Part shown: positions 1 through 8,781 of the stretch, in pieces | Position numbering within the stretch: the stretch's first letter is position 1 | Layout of the letters: the number at the start of each line of letters is the position of its first letter | Source: Kineosporia corallincola | GTDB taxonomy: Bacteria; Actinomycetota; Actinomycetes; Actinomycetales; Kineosporiaceae | Direction of reading: 5' to 3' | Assembly (NCBI RefSeq): GCF_018499875.1 | Contig: NZ_JAHBAY010000003.1 | Location: forward strand, 124,001-188,000 | DNA length: 64,000 bases | Program-made: the position numbers and the translations under genes | The notes under the pieces: model-generated | Seen by the model: the letters and a program-made list of their open reading frames with translations, nothing else | The model's database searches: none | What the model was told of the DNA's origin: nothing

Positions 1-557
1 AGGACGGCATCGCGCCGGACTCGATCACCGAGACCTTCGCCGCCATCCGCGTCGACATCGATACCCGCCGCTGGGCCGGGGTGCCGTTCTACCTGCGGGC
101 CGGCAAGCGCCTGGGCCGCCGCGTCACCGAGATCGCGGTGGTGTTCAAGCGGGCGCCGTTCCTGCCGTTCGACAACACCGCCACCGGCGAGCTGGGCCAG
201 AACGCCATCGTCATCCGGGTTCAGCCGGACGAGGGCGTGACCATCCGCTTCGGGTCCAAGGTGCCCGGCACGGCGATGGAGGTCCGCGACGTCAACATGG
301 ACTTCAGCTACGGCGAGTCGTTCACCGAGTCCTCCCCCGAGGCCTACGAGCGGCTGATCCTCGACGTCCTGCTCGGTGACCCGCCGCTGTTCCCCCGGCA
401 CGAGGAGGTCGAGCTCTCCTGGAAGATCCTCGACCCCTTCACCAAGCACTGGGAGACGACCGGCAAGCAGCCCGAGGCCTACTACCCCGGCCAGTGGGGC
501 CCGGCCTCGGCCCACGACATGCTGGCCCGCGACGGACGTAGCTGGAGGGTCCCGTGA
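1..557 (+). CDS. zwf: Glucose-6-phosphate 1-dehydrogenase, C-terminal part (truncated by window edge)
   Basis: The reading frame is open from base 3 to the TGA at 555-557, giving the last 184 residues of a protein of about 500. The sequence matches the C-terminal G6PDH domain: GVPFYLRAGKRLGRRVTEI, the IRVQPDEGV strand, and the YERLILDVLLGD helix followed by F.RHEEVE. The enzyme oxidises glucose 6-phosphate to 6-phosphogluconolactone with NADP in the oxidative pentose-phosphate pathway. The stop overlaps the GTG start of opcA by 4 bases (GTGA), so the two are translationally coupled and probably co-transcribed. The NADP-binding N-terminus lies outside the window. Confidence 0.95.
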   Translation, partial: DGIAPDSITETFAAIRVDIDTRRWAGVPFYLRAGKRLGRRVTEIAVVFKRAPFLPFDNTATGELGQNAIVIRVQPDEGVTIRFGSKVPGTAMEVRDVNMDFSYGESFTESSPEAYERLILDVLLGDPPLFPRHEEVELSWKILDPFTKHWETTGKQPEAYYPGQWGPASAHDMLARDGRSWRVP

Positions 558-1483
558 TCGTCGACCTGCCGAACACCACCACCAACGAGGTCAGCAAGCG
601 CCTCGTCGAGGCCCGCGGCGAGAGCGGAGCGGTGGCCCAGGGCCGGGTGCTCACGCTGATCCTCGTGGCCGACGAGGCCAACGCCGACGACGCCATCGGC
701 ACCGCGAACGACGCCAGCCGGGAGCACCCCTCCCGCGTGCTGGTGATCGTGCGCGGCGCCACCGAGGGCGACTCCCGGCTGGACGCGCAGATCCGGGTCG
801 GCGGTGACGCCGGTGCCGCCGAGGTGGTGGTGCTGCGCCTGTTCGGCGAGCTGGCCAACCACGGCTCGGCCCTGGTGACGCCGCTGCTGCTGCCCGACGC
901 GCCGGTCGTGGTCTGGTGGGCCGGCGAGCCCCCGGCCGACCCGGTGACCGAGCGGATCGGCACGATGGCCACCCGCCGCATCGTCGACAGCTCCAAGGCC
1001 GCTGACCCGGTGGCCGCGCTGTACCAGCTGGCCTCGGTGGCCGCCCCCGGCACCACCGACCTGTCGTGGAGCCGGCTCACCCGCTGGCGGGCGCTGCTCG
1101 CGGCGGCGCTGGACCAGCCGCCGTACGAGGAGGTCACCTCGGCCACGGTGAAGGGTGCCGCGGACAAGCCGAGCGTGGAGCTGATGGCCGCCTGGCTGGC
1201 CTACGCCCTGGACTGCCCGGTGACGATCGAGCACACCGAGCCGGGCACCGGCATGGTCGGCGTCACGCTGACCCGCGCCTCCGGCGACATCTCGATCGTG
1301 CGGGAAGACGGCACGGTGGCCACGATGACCCAGCCCGGTCAGCCGGAGCGCCGGGTCGCGCTGCACCGCCGCACCGACGTGGACTGCCTGACCGAGGAGC
1401 TGCGGCGCCTGGAGGAGGACGAGCTGTTCGCGGACGTCCTGGCCCAGGGCATGCCGAAGCTGCGCGAGGGGGCTTCCGCATGA
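554..1483 (+). CDS. opcA: Glucose-6-phosphate dehydrogenase assembly/activator protein OpcA
   Basis: A 309-residue protein starting at GTG 554, which overlaps the zwf stop. It has the OpcA family pattern: an N-terminal segment IVDLPNTTTNEVSKRLVE, a central VLTLILVADE strand, and the PVVVWWAGEPPADP motif followed by RIVDSS. OpcA is known from cyanobacteria and actinobacteria as a protein needed for full G6PDH oligomerisation or activity. Its position between zwf and pgl fits that role. The stop TGA at 1481-1483 overlaps the ATG of pgl, so all three genes form one coupled operon. Confidence 0.93.
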   Translation: MIVDLPNTTTNEVSKRLVEARGESGAVAQGRVLTLILVADEANADDAIGTANDASREHPSRVLVIVRGATEGDSRLDAQIRVGGDAGAAEVVVLRLFGELANHGSALVTPLLLPDAPVVVWWAGEPPADPVTERIGTMATRRIVDSSKAADPVAALYQLASVAAPGTTDLSWSRLTRWRALLAAALDQPPYEEVTSATVKGAADKPSVELMAAWLAYALDCPVTIEHTEPGTGMVGVTLTRASGDISIVREDGTVATMTQPGQPERRVALHRRTDVDCLTEELRRLEEDELFADVLAQGMPKLREGASA

Positions 1484-2208
1484 GTGAGCCGGAGAAGATC
1501 GTCCTGGCCGACGGTGAGCAGCTGGCCGCCGCCGCGGCGGCCCGGCTGATCACCGTGCTCGTCGACGCGCAGGCCGCCCGCGGCCACGCGCACGCCGTGC
1601 TCACCGGCGGCTCGAACGGCGGGGCGCTGCTCAAGGCCGTCGCGGCCTCCCCCGCCCGGGACGCCGTGGACTGGGCCCGGGTGGACCTGTGGTGGGGCGA
1701 CGAGCGTTTCCTGCCGGCCGGTGACCCGGAGCGCAACGAGACGCAGGCGCGCGAGTACCTGCTCGACGCCCTGCCCCTGGAGCCGGGGAGGGTGCACGTG
1801 ATGGCGCCCTCCGACGGCGAGTTCGGTGACGACGTGGACGCCGCCGCGGCCGCCTACGCCGCGGAGCTGGCCGGTTTCGGTTCCGCCGTGCCGGCTTTCG
1901 ACGTGCTGATGCTGGGCGTCGGCCCGGACGGGCACGTCGCGTCGCTGTTCCCCGGGCACCCGGGCTACGCGGTGACGGAGGGCACGGCGATCGCCGTGCG
2001 CGAGTCGCCGAAGCCTCCGCCGGTGCGCATCTCCCTGACCCTCGGCGCCATCGGTGCCGCGCGTCAGGTGTGGCTGCTGGCCGGTGGGGCGGGCAAGGCG
2101 GACGCCGTGGCCGGGGCCCTGGGTGACCAGGACCTGCCCGCCGGTGCGGTGCGCGGCACCGAGCGCACGCTGTGGCTGCTCGACGAGGCGGCCGCCTCGA
2201 AGCTGTAA
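1480..2208 (+). CDS. pgl: 6-phosphogluconolactonase
   Basis: A 242-residue protein of the SugarP isomerase/Pgl fold. The start is ATG 1480, inside the opcA stop (ATGA overlap). The reading frame is open further upstream, but those residues are an out-of-frame translation of opcA. Family motifs are the TGGSNGGALL loop near residue 45, VDLWWGDERFLP near residue 70, and LMLGVGPDGHVASLFPGHP near residue 145. It hydrolyses the lactone made by Zwf to 6-phosphogluconate in the cytoplasm. It is the last gene of the operon; a perfect hairpin follows 13 bases after the stop. Confidence 0.95.
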   Translation: MSEPEKIVLADGEQLAAAAAARLITVLVDAQAARGHAHAVLTGGSNGGALLKAVAASPARDAVDWARVDLWWGDERFLPAGDPERNETQAREYLLDALPLEPGRVHVMAPSDGEFGDDVDAAAAAYAAELAGFGSAVPAFDVLMLGVGPDGHVASLFPGHPGYAVTEGTAIAVRESPKPPPVRISLTLGAIGAARQVWLLAGGAGKADAVAGALGDQDLPAGAVRGTERTLWLLDEAAASKL

Positions 2209-2221
2209 CCGCTTGCGAACA

Positions 2222-2260
2222 AGGGACGGCGCCAGGCTCTGAGAGCCTGGCGCCGTCCCT
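2222..2260 (+). terminator. Rho-independent-type terminator after pgl
   Basis: A 19-base arm at 2222-2240 is perfectly complementary to 2242-2260, making a very stable GC-rich stem. Only a short T-rich stretch (CCCTTTGG) follows. This is usual in high-GC actinomycetes, where hairpins often lack a U tract. It ends the zwf-opcA-pgl transcript. Confidence 0.85.
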
Positions 2261-2355
2261 TTGGCGTCCCCATCCGCCTGACCACCCGGGTGACCATCCA
2301 GCGGTCGGTGACCCGGGTGCCGTCCCGGCGGCCGGGCACGTACAGTCCGTGCCTG

Positions 2356-3423
2356 ATGAGCATCCTTTTCCTCCCCTTCGACCGCACCGACGTGCCTGGC
2401 CCGGTCCGGGAGCTGGTACCGGCCGCGACGCTGGAGCGCTGGTGCGGCGCCGACCGCTCGGCGTCCCGGCCCCGGCTCGTGGTCGCGACCGCCGGCCACA
2501 CCGACACCGGCACCGGTGGCACCTGGACGGCAGTCGCCCTGGTCACCGCGCGCCCGCACACCGCGTCCGTGAAGATCGTGGGGGCGGCCGGGGAGCCCAC
2601 CGCGATCGACGCCGTGATCGAGGCGATCGCCGCCGACGCCGTCGAATCCGGTGCGGTGCAGCTGAAATGGGAGGGTGAGCCGGCCGGTTCGGCCCACGGC
2701 TTCGTGCCGATGAGCCCGCCACTGCCGTCCGGCCCGGGCACCGGCACGCAGGCTACCGGGCTGGTGCGCTGGCTGGTACCCGACGTCACGCTGCACCCGA
2801 CGCCGTACTACGCGCAGACCACCCTGGTCTCCTGCGGCGCTGTCACCGCGCTGTCGGCGGCGGCCGCGGTCACCGGCGACGACCTGACCCTCGACGCCGA
2901 CGGCGAGGTCGCCTTCTGGCAGGAGGCCACCAATCATCCGGCCTGCGAGCCGGTCGGTCTCGGGGTCGCGCTCGCCCGACGCCACCCCGAGCTGGCCGTC
3001 ACCGTCGCCCTGGACACCGACCGGCCGGTGATCCTGGAACACCTGGACGGGCAGGAGCGGGACTGGCGTGCCGCCCTCCAGCGCGAGTCCCGGCGGGCGG
3101 CAGCCGATCTCGGAATCCCGGTCGAGGCGGAACGGCTGCGGCTGCCCGATCTCGCCGGGGCCGTGCGGGCCGGGACGGGCGCCCTGCTCCTGATCGACCT
3201 CACCCTGATGCGCGGCCTGCCGTTCCCGCACTGGGTGCGCTGCACCGGCACGGCCGGCGACACCGTGGTGCTCGACGACCCGTCCGTCGATCCGGCCCTC
3301 GGGGAGAGCTGGGTGGACGGCCATCTGCTCCCGGTCGGTGTCGCCGACCTGGACGCGATGGCCGCGTTCGGGGCCGGGGGCTATCGCGGGGCGGTGCTCG
3401 TCCGGCGCAGGTCGAACAGCTGA
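2356..3423 (+). CDS. Peptidase C39-like family protein (putative papain-fold cysteine peptidase)
   Basis: A 355-residue protein. ATG 2356 (MSILFLPFDR) is preferred over the upstream in-frame ATG at 2290, whose encoded residues look like untranslated leader. The C-terminal half carries a C39-like catalytic set: Gln153 and Cys160 in AQTTLVSCGAVTAL, His292 in LPFPHWVRC and Asp307/Asp308 in VVLDDPSV. Spacing and order (Q-C-H-D) match papain-like C39 domains that cleave double-glycine leaders or act as stand-alone peptidases. No signal peptide or ABC transporter domain is visible, so it is probably a cytoplasmic orphan. The N-terminal 140 residues resemble nothing I recognise. The substrate is unknown. 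It sits alone between two hairpins. Confidence 0.6.
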   Translation: MSILFLPFDRTDVPGPVRELVPAATLERWCGADRSASRPRLVVATAGHTDTGTGGTWTAVALVTARPHTASVKIVGAAGEPTAIDAVIEAIAADAVESGAVQLKWEGEPAGSAHGFVPMSPPLPSGPGTGTQATGLVRWLVPDVTLHPTPYYAQTTLVSCGAVTALSAAAAVTGDDLTLDADGEVAFWQEATNHPACEPVGLGVALARRHPELAVTVALDTDRPVILEHLDGQERDWRAALQRESRRAAADLGIPVEAERLRLPDLAGAVRAGTGALLLIDLTLMRGLPFPHWVRCTGTAGDTVVLDDPSVDPALGESWVDGHLLPVGVADLDAMAAFGAGGYRGAVLVRRRSNS

Positions 3424-3424
3424 C

Positions 3425-3470
3425 AACGAAGGACGACGCCGGGCCGTGACGGTTCTCGTCGTCCTTCGTT
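3425..3470. terminator. Hairpin terminator after the C39-like gene
   Basis: Arm 3425-3438 (AACGAAGGACGACG) pairs perfectly with 3457-3470 across an 18-base loop. It begins immediately after the stop codon of the preceding gene. Confidence 0.8.
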
Positions 3471-3616
3471 CGCCCCCGCCGGCGACAAGAACTGGCCCGA
3501 ACGGACGACACCCGCACCGACCACTCAGCCCGAAAATGCTCCCGGGGAGTGGATTCCCCCGCCGATCACGAAATCTCGTGGACACAATGGGGACTCACGG
3601 TGAAGTGGGGGCGTTC

Positions 3617-5950
3617 ATGCCTGATCACGGTTCCAGTCGTCCGCGGCGCGGGGCGCCGATCCTCGCCATGGCGGCGGCGGTGCTGGCCGCCACCCTGGCC
3701 TCCGCGCTGCTCGGTCCGGCCGCGAACGCCGCGGACAACGCCACCGACGTGCCGCTGCACCCGGCCCCGCAGGTGAACCTGAGCATGCTGGGCGGCTCGG
3801 ACAGGGGCTACGCGGTGCAGATGGAGAAGCCGATCCCGGGCCGCTGGGGCGTGTACACGGGTGGGCCGGGCGACCGGCTGACCGAGCGGACGGTCGCCGT
3901 GCCGCAGGACCGGCCCTGGGACGCCACCTATCTCGGTGTGGTGGGTCAGCAGCTCGGCTACGTGGTCGACTTCCCCGGCACCGTGACCCGTTACGAGATG
4001 CACCGGCTGAACGTGCTCACCGGCAACGACACGGCGCTCGGCACGGTGACCACCCGGCCGGTGGCCTTCACCGCGGACAGCTGGCTCAGTTTCAGCGACG
4101 GCTGGCTGGTGTCGACCCGGTTCGCCGACGGCACGGCGACCCGGGTGGCCGAGACCGGCACGATGTGGCACGTGGAGCTCACCACCAACGGCATGCTGAT
4201 CGAGACGACGAACGACGCGCGCAGCGAATGGTACCTGGATCTGGTCGATTTCGACTCCGGCACCCGCAGGCGCGTGGCCACCGAGGCGCAGATCTACCAG
4301 TTCAGCGTCTCCCCCACCACGATGGTCTGGACGGCGAACCCCGAGGTGGGCAAGCCTCAGGTGGTGAAGGTGCAGGACCGTTCGTCCGGGCAGCTGTTCA
4401 CCTACCTGGAGACCGACGACTACGCCGACGCCACGCCCAAGGTGGCCGGTGACCACGGCGCGGCCTACGTCGTCCCTCGGGTGGACTCCTGGAAGCTGCG
4501 CACCGTCACCCCCTCCGGGGTGGTGAGCACGGTCGACCTGCCGGATTACGCGGAGGGACTGGCCGCGGACGGCCCGCGGTGGCTGCTCGGCGTTCGCGGC
4601 CGCACCGGGGACGCCGGGGTCTGGGCGGTGCGCGACGGCGCGGCCGCCCAGGTGGCCACGGTGGCGGCACCGGACACCGGCGTCACCGGGATCTCGTTCG
4701 CCGCCGGGCGGATCTACTACGCCGACAACGCCACCTACGACGACGGCACCACCCCGCTCGACCTGAGTGCCCCGATGTCGGTCTGGTCGCGGCCGGTGAC
4801 CGGCCTGGGCGCACCGGTGCTGGGTGACGAGACCGAGCTGGAGCAGCGCAGTGCGCACCTGCTCGGCGACTCGTCCCTGAGCATGTCGTTCTCGGCCGGC
4901 CGCGGCGTGGTCAGCGGTGTGGTCACCGGATCGCAGTTCACCTGGCGGCTTCTCGACCGCGGCAGGACCACGGCCACCGTGCGGCAGCCGTTCTCGTTCC
5001 AGCCCACCGGGGAGTACGACACCCGCTACCCGAACGTCTCCGGCCCTTACCTGGTGGCGGCCGGTCACGTCTACGATCCGGGCGGCAAGCTGCTGTACTC
5101 CCGGCCCGGGGCGGCGTCCGGCGAGATCGGCTACCACGACGGCAACGACGACCTGTACGGGCCCCGGCTGATCTACACCCGCGACGCGAAGAAGTCCGGT
5201 TACCAGGACATCTGGCTGCGCGACCTGGACCGGCCGAAGTCCGCGAGCAACCCGGGCCGGCTGGGCAGCGTCAAGGTGAGCTCACCGAAGGTGGCGATCT
5301 GGGGCAACACCGTGGCCTGGCAGTCCGGCTCGCGCGAGATCAGCCTGCGCACTCTGTCGTCCACCAAGGTCCGCAAGGTGAGGATCACCGGGCCGCTGGT
5401 CGAACTGACGCTGGGTGAGGGGGTTCTGGCCTGGAACGCGAACGCCAAGACCTACGCCCTGAGCACGGTCAGCTCCACCTCCGTTCCGTGGGCCCTGGCC
5501 GCGGCCGGCCGCACGATCCGGGTGGACGACCACTACCTGGCCCGCCGGGTCAGCACCGGCGCCGTCGTGGTGTACCGGATGTACACCGGCGACTACCACC
5601 CCCGGCTCATCGGTACCTTCGCGCCGGCCGGGTTCACCCCCAACGGCGACGGCCGGGCCGACACCTGGAACCCCCAGTTCGACCTGTCCAAACCGGTGGA
5701 CGACGTGCAGCTCGTCGTCCGCAGCACCAAGACGGGTTCGGTGCTGCGCACCCTGACCGGAACCGGGCCGGACGGCAGCATCCGGGACCTGGCGTTCGAC
5801 GGCCGCAACGGCAGCGGTAAGCCGCTGGCCAACGGCACCTACAGCTGGCAGCTCACGGCCTCGGCGAAGGACGGGGAGGGCGCGGTGATCGGGATCCGTG
5901 GTGAGAAGAAGGTGACGGGGACGGTGAAGATCGGCAAGGTCGGTTCCTGA
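3617..5950 (+). CDS. Secreted beta-propeller protein with C-terminal FlgD-like Ig domain
   Basis: A 777-residue protein. The chosen start ATG 3617 is preceded by GGGG at 3607-3610 and gives a clear signal peptide: MPDHGSSRPRRG, a hydrophobic stretch AAAVLAATLASALLG, and a probable AxA cleavage at ANAADN (about residue 38). Residues of roughly 45-640 show repeated TolB/WD40-like blades (TYLGVVGQQLGY, GDHGAAYVVPRV, GNTVAWQSGSREI). The last 110 residues form an FlgD-type Ig module: FAPAGFTPNGDGRADTWNP, then VRSTKTGSVLRTLTG and FDGRNGSGKPLANGTYSW. Such modules are common at the C-terminus of exported actinobacterial proteins. The ligand or substrate is unknown. It is monocistronic. Confidence 0.7.
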   Translation: MPDHGSSRPRRGAPILAMAAAVLAATLASALLGPAANAADNATDVPLHPAPQVNLSMLGGSDRGYAVQMEKPIPGRWGVYTGGPGDRLTERTVAVPQDRPWDATYLGVVGQQLGYVVDFPGTVTRYEMHRLNVLTGNDTALGTVTTRPVAFTADSWLSFSDGWLVSTRFADGTATRVAETGTMWHVELTTNGMLIETTNDARSEWYLDLVDFDSGTRRRVATEAQIYQFSVSPTTMVWTANPEVGKPQVVKVQDRSSGQLFTYLETDDYADATPKVAGDHGAAYVVPRVDSWKLRTVTPSGVVSTVDLPDYAEGLAADGPRWLLGVRGRTGDAGVWAVRDGAAAQVATVAAPDTGVTGISFAAGRIYYADNATYDDGTTPLDLSAPMSVWSRPVTGLGAPVLGDETELEQRSAHLLGDSSLSMSFSAGRGVVSGVVTGSQFTWRLLDRGRTTATVRQPFSFQPTGEYDTRYPNVSGPYLVAAGHVYDPGGKLLYSRPGAASGEIGYHDGNDDLYGPRLIYTRDAKKSGYQDIWLRDLDRPKSASNPGRLGSVKVSSPKVAIWGNTVAWQSGSREISLRTLSSTKVRKVRITGPLVELTLGEGVLAWNANAKTYALSTVSSTSVPWALAAAGRTIRVDDHYLARRVSTGAVVVYRMYTGDYHPRLIGTFAPAGFTPNGDGRADTWNPQFDLSKPVDDVQLVVRSTKTGSVLRTLTGTGPDGSIRDLAFDGRNGSGKPLANGTYSWQLTASAKDGEGAVIGIRGEKKVTGTVKIGKVGS

Positions 5951-6273
5951 CCTCCTGCACGACAGCTCTTTTCAGCGTTCCGCCCGGCGCACCGGTTCGC
6001 CGGGCCGGTTTCCGGCCGCGCGTGCTGCTGGAGGCCGACGACGCGTCCACCGTGCGCGACTACGTGGCGGCCGGGCTGGGCATCGCGATCCTGCCGGCCG
6101 ACGGCTCGGCCGACCCGCGCATCGCCACCGTGCCGATCGACGACGAGGGGGCGGTACGCCAGATGGGGCTCACCTGGTACTCCGGGGCCAGCCTCAGCGC
6201 CACCGCCCGCGACTTCGCCGAGCACACCCGGCAGCTCAACCGGCGCTACCCGGGCTGGGCCGACCTGGTCTGA
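5951..6273 (+). pseudogene. Remnant of a LysR-family transcriptional regulator (C-terminal effector domain only)
   Basis: Translation of this frame gives a recognisable end of a LysR substrate-binding domain from about base 5995: RAGFRPRVLLEADDASTVRD, then YVAAGLGIAILPADG and a closing HTRQLNRRYPGW segment. The frame is open upstream but runs out of phase into the preceding secreted-protein gene. The helix-turn-helix and first effector subdomain (about 200 residues) are missing. The only in-frame starts (GTG 6022) give 83 residues with no ribosome-binding site. I read it as a 5'-deleted relic; the deletion junction lies near 5951-5995. Confidence 0.7.
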
Positions 6274-6328
6274 ACCGGCCCGGCCGGTAAAGTTCAAGAA
6301 CCGCGCCCGGCCGGCCGATCCACCGGAC

Positions 6329-6907
6329 ATGCCGCCCGCGACCGACCTCCCCGGCGACGCCCTCGCCGTCGCCCGCATGGCCTCCGGGATCCTGCATCTC
6401 GACGACTCCTCGGCCGCCCTCGACGCCGCGGGAAACCTGCTGCACAAGGCCATCGCCCATCTGGAGGACGACGACGAGCCCGGCGCGCGCACGTTCGTCG
6501 CCCGCGCTCTCCAGTTGCCCTACGACGAGCACGAGGACATCCGCCCCGCCCTGGACTGGCTCCAGCTGGAGATGTCGAACCGGCTCACCGAGGAGGTCGA
6601 GCTGGCCGCCGAGGGCGACTCGCGCTGGCTGGAGCGGGTCGGCACGCTGCTGTCCGAGGTCTCCGGCCCGGCCGCGGCGGTGGTGCGCAGCTCGCTCCAC
6701 GACGTCCGTTCCGACTTCTCGTTCCCGCACCGCGAGGAACGGCGGCTGGCCCGGCTGATCGAAGGGCAGCCGCACGCCGGTGAACCGCTCGCCGAGATCG
6801 AAGGCGCGGACGAGCTGGCCGAGGCGGTGGTCGAGGTGCTGCGGGCACTCAGCCGGCAGGCCGAGCTACTCGCCCGCGACCTGCGCCCGGTGCCACTGCA
6901 CCCCTGA
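6329..6907 (+). CDS. Conserved-type hypothetical protein, acidic, 192 residues
   Basis: I do not recognise the family. The frame from ATG 6329 encodes an acidic, leucine-rich, mostly helical protein (ILHLDDSSAALDAAGNLL, FVARALQLPYDEHEDIRPAL, ADELAEAVVEVLRALSRQAE). It has no signal peptide, membrane segment or cysteine cluster. Codon third positions are strongly G/C, as in neighbouring real genes, which supports coding. It follows the LysR remnant by 55 bases and precedes the diguanylate cyclase by 220 bases on the same strand. A helical protein-interaction role is possible but nothing more can be said. Confidence 0.55.
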   Translation: MPPATDLPGDALAVARMASGILHLDDSSAALDAAGNLLHKAIAHLEDDDEPGARTFVARALQLPYDEHEDIRPALDWLQLEMSNRLTEEVELAAEGDSRWLERVGTLLSEVSGPAAAVVRSSLHDVRSDFSFPHREERRLARLIEGQPHAGEPLAEIEGADELAEAVVEVLRALSRQAELLARDLRPVPLHP

Positions 6908-7127
6908 GCCGCCCACTCGCCCGCCCCCTGACCCGCTGCTGACCTGCCCACTGATCTGCCCACCCGTCAGGCCTGCACACCGGTGTCCCGTTCGCCGGGC
7001 CGGATCCCGGCCGCGCGCGGATCGGGCCGGGACCATAATGAGGCGGCGACAACGGGCCCGAACGGTCAAGAACGGCATTCAGCGGCCGATGTCCTCAGCA
7101 GGTGGACCAGTGGAAGGGCACGGGGTG

Positions 7128-8690
7128 ATGGAGGCGGACCGGCCCCGCGACGACCTCGCGCCACGCACCGGGCTGGCCGCCGAGCTCGCGGCGCTCGACG
7201 AGGTGGTCGGCTTCGATCCCGGCCGCGCCCTGCTGACCGCGCAGCAGCTCCAGGCCCGGGCCGAGGCGCTGGGCGATCACGACGCCACCGTCAGCGCGCT
7301 GCTCTGGCAGGCGGAGGGGCACCAGCGCAACGGCGATCCGGCTCGTTCGGCGTCCATCGTCAATCACGTGCGCGACGACCTCACCCCGCTGAACCCCGAG
7401 CACATGGTGCGCGCGGCCTGGCTGATGTCGCGGGTGCACACCGATCTGGGCGACCGGCCGACGGCGCTGGAGATGGTGATGGACGCCGTCACCGCGTTCA
7501 CCGACGACGTGCCGCGCCGCCTGCGCACCCGGGTGCTGATCAAGGTCGGCGACCTGCTCGACGAGCTCGGCGCGCACGAGGACTCGCTGATCTGGTACGG
7601 CAGGGCCGAGGAGATGGCGGCCGGTGACGGGCGCATGCACATGCTGGTGGTCAACAACCGGGCCTACGGGGCGCTGGAGGCCGGCGCCGCCGAGGAGGCC
7701 CTGGCCCAGGCCCGGCTGCTGATGGCGCTGAGCACCCGTTACCAGCGTCCGCTGAACGCCGACGCGCTCGACACGGTGGCCCGCATCCACCTGCTGCGCC
7801 GCGACCCGGAGGCCGCCGTCCTCACCGCCCGGCAGGCCGTGGACGCCGCGCAGCAGATGGAGACCAAGGTCGCCGACGCGCTGCCGGAGTACCTGCTCAC
7901 CCTGGCCACCGCGCAGCGCGAGCTGGGCAGCACCGAGGTCGCCGCCGCCACCCTGGAACGTGCCCGGTCGCTGTGCGGCGAGGACTTCGCCCACACCAAG
8001 GCCCGCATCCTGGAGGAGGAGGCCGAGGTGCAGGCCGCGCTGGGCGACTACAAGGCGGCGTTCGAGACGCACAAGGCGTTCCACGCGGCCGTCCAGAAGC
8101 AGCTGTCGCAGCAGCGGGAGGCACAGGCCAGGGCGCGGCAGACGATCTACGAGACGATCACCGCGCGGGAGGAGGCGGCCCGCTACCGCGAGGAGGCCCG
8201 CCGCGATCCGCTGACCGGCCTGCGCAACCGGCTGTTCGTGGAGGAGCGGCTGCCCGGCCTGCTGGAGGACTGGCGGCCCGGCGCCGGTGTGCTCAGCGTG
8301 GCGCTGCTCGACCTGGACCACTTCAAGTCGGTCAACGACACGTTCTCGCACGAGGTCGGCGACGAGGTGCTGCGCATCGTCGCACGGCTGCTGGAGGCCG
8401 CCGCGCAGATGCCCGGTCCGGGCTCGTTCGCGGCCCGGCTGGGCGGCGAGGAACTGCTGCTGATCCTGCTCACCGACGACCGGGAGAGTGCCCACCGGGT
8501 GGTCGACGGCCTGCGCACGTCGGTCGAGCAGTACGCATGGACGACGATCACACCGGGACGCATCGTCACGCTGAGCGGTGGTCTGGCGTGCGCCGTGCCC
8601 GGCGACACCCGGTCCAGCCTGATGGCCCGCGCCGACTCCCAGCTCTACGCCGCGAAATCGGCCGGGCGCAACCGGATCTGCACCGACTGA
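7128..8690 (+). CDS. Diguanylate cyclase with N-terminal TPR-like domain
   Basis: A 520-residue protein. ATG 7128 is preceded by GGAAGGG at 7112-7118; ATG 7089 is in frame but lacks a site. Residues of about 30-330 form tetratricopeptide-like helical pairs (RSASIVNHVRDDLTPL, AEEALAQARLLMALSTRY, GDYKAAFETHKAF). A linking coiled coil (QKQLSQQREAQARARQTIYE) leads into a GGDEF domain: RDPLTGLRNRLFVEERL, the metal/GTP-site DLDHFKSVNDTFSHEVGDEV, and the active-site LGGEELLLIL near residue 439. GGEEL is an accepted active variant of GGDEF. It would make cyclic di-GMP in the cytoplasm, with the TPR part as sensor or docking module. No receiver or membrane domain is present. Confidence 0.85.
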   Translation: MEADRPRDDLAPRTGLAAELAALDEVVGFDPGRALLTAQQLQARAEALGDHDATVSALLWQAEGHQRNGDPARSASIVNHVRDDLTPLNPEHMVRAAWLMSRVHTDLGDRPTALEMVMDAVTAFTDDVPRRLRTRVLIKVGDLLDELGAHEDSLIWYGRAEEMAAGDGRMHMLVVNNRAYGALEAGAAEEALAQARLLMALSTRYQRPLNADALDTVARIHLLRRDPEAAVLTARQAVDAAQQMETKVADALPEYLLTLATAQRELGSTEVAAATLERARSLCGEDFAHTKARILEEEAEVQAALGDYKAAFETHKAFHAAVQKQLSQQREAQARARQTIYETITAREEAARYREEARRDPLTGLRNRLFVEERLPGLLEDWRPGAGVLSVALLDLDHFKSVNDTFSHEVGDEVLRIVARLLEAAAQMPGPGSFAARLGGEELLLILLTDDRESAHRVVDGLRTSVEQYAWTTITPGRIVTLSGGLACAVPGDTRSSLMARADSQLYAAKSAGRNRICTD

Positions 8691-8781
8691 GAGCTCCTCC
8701 GGCGAAGCCGCCGCGAGCCCGGCGATCGGCCGGACCGGTTCACACCGATGAGTTCGGGCGCCGGCCGCGGTCGGAATCGGT

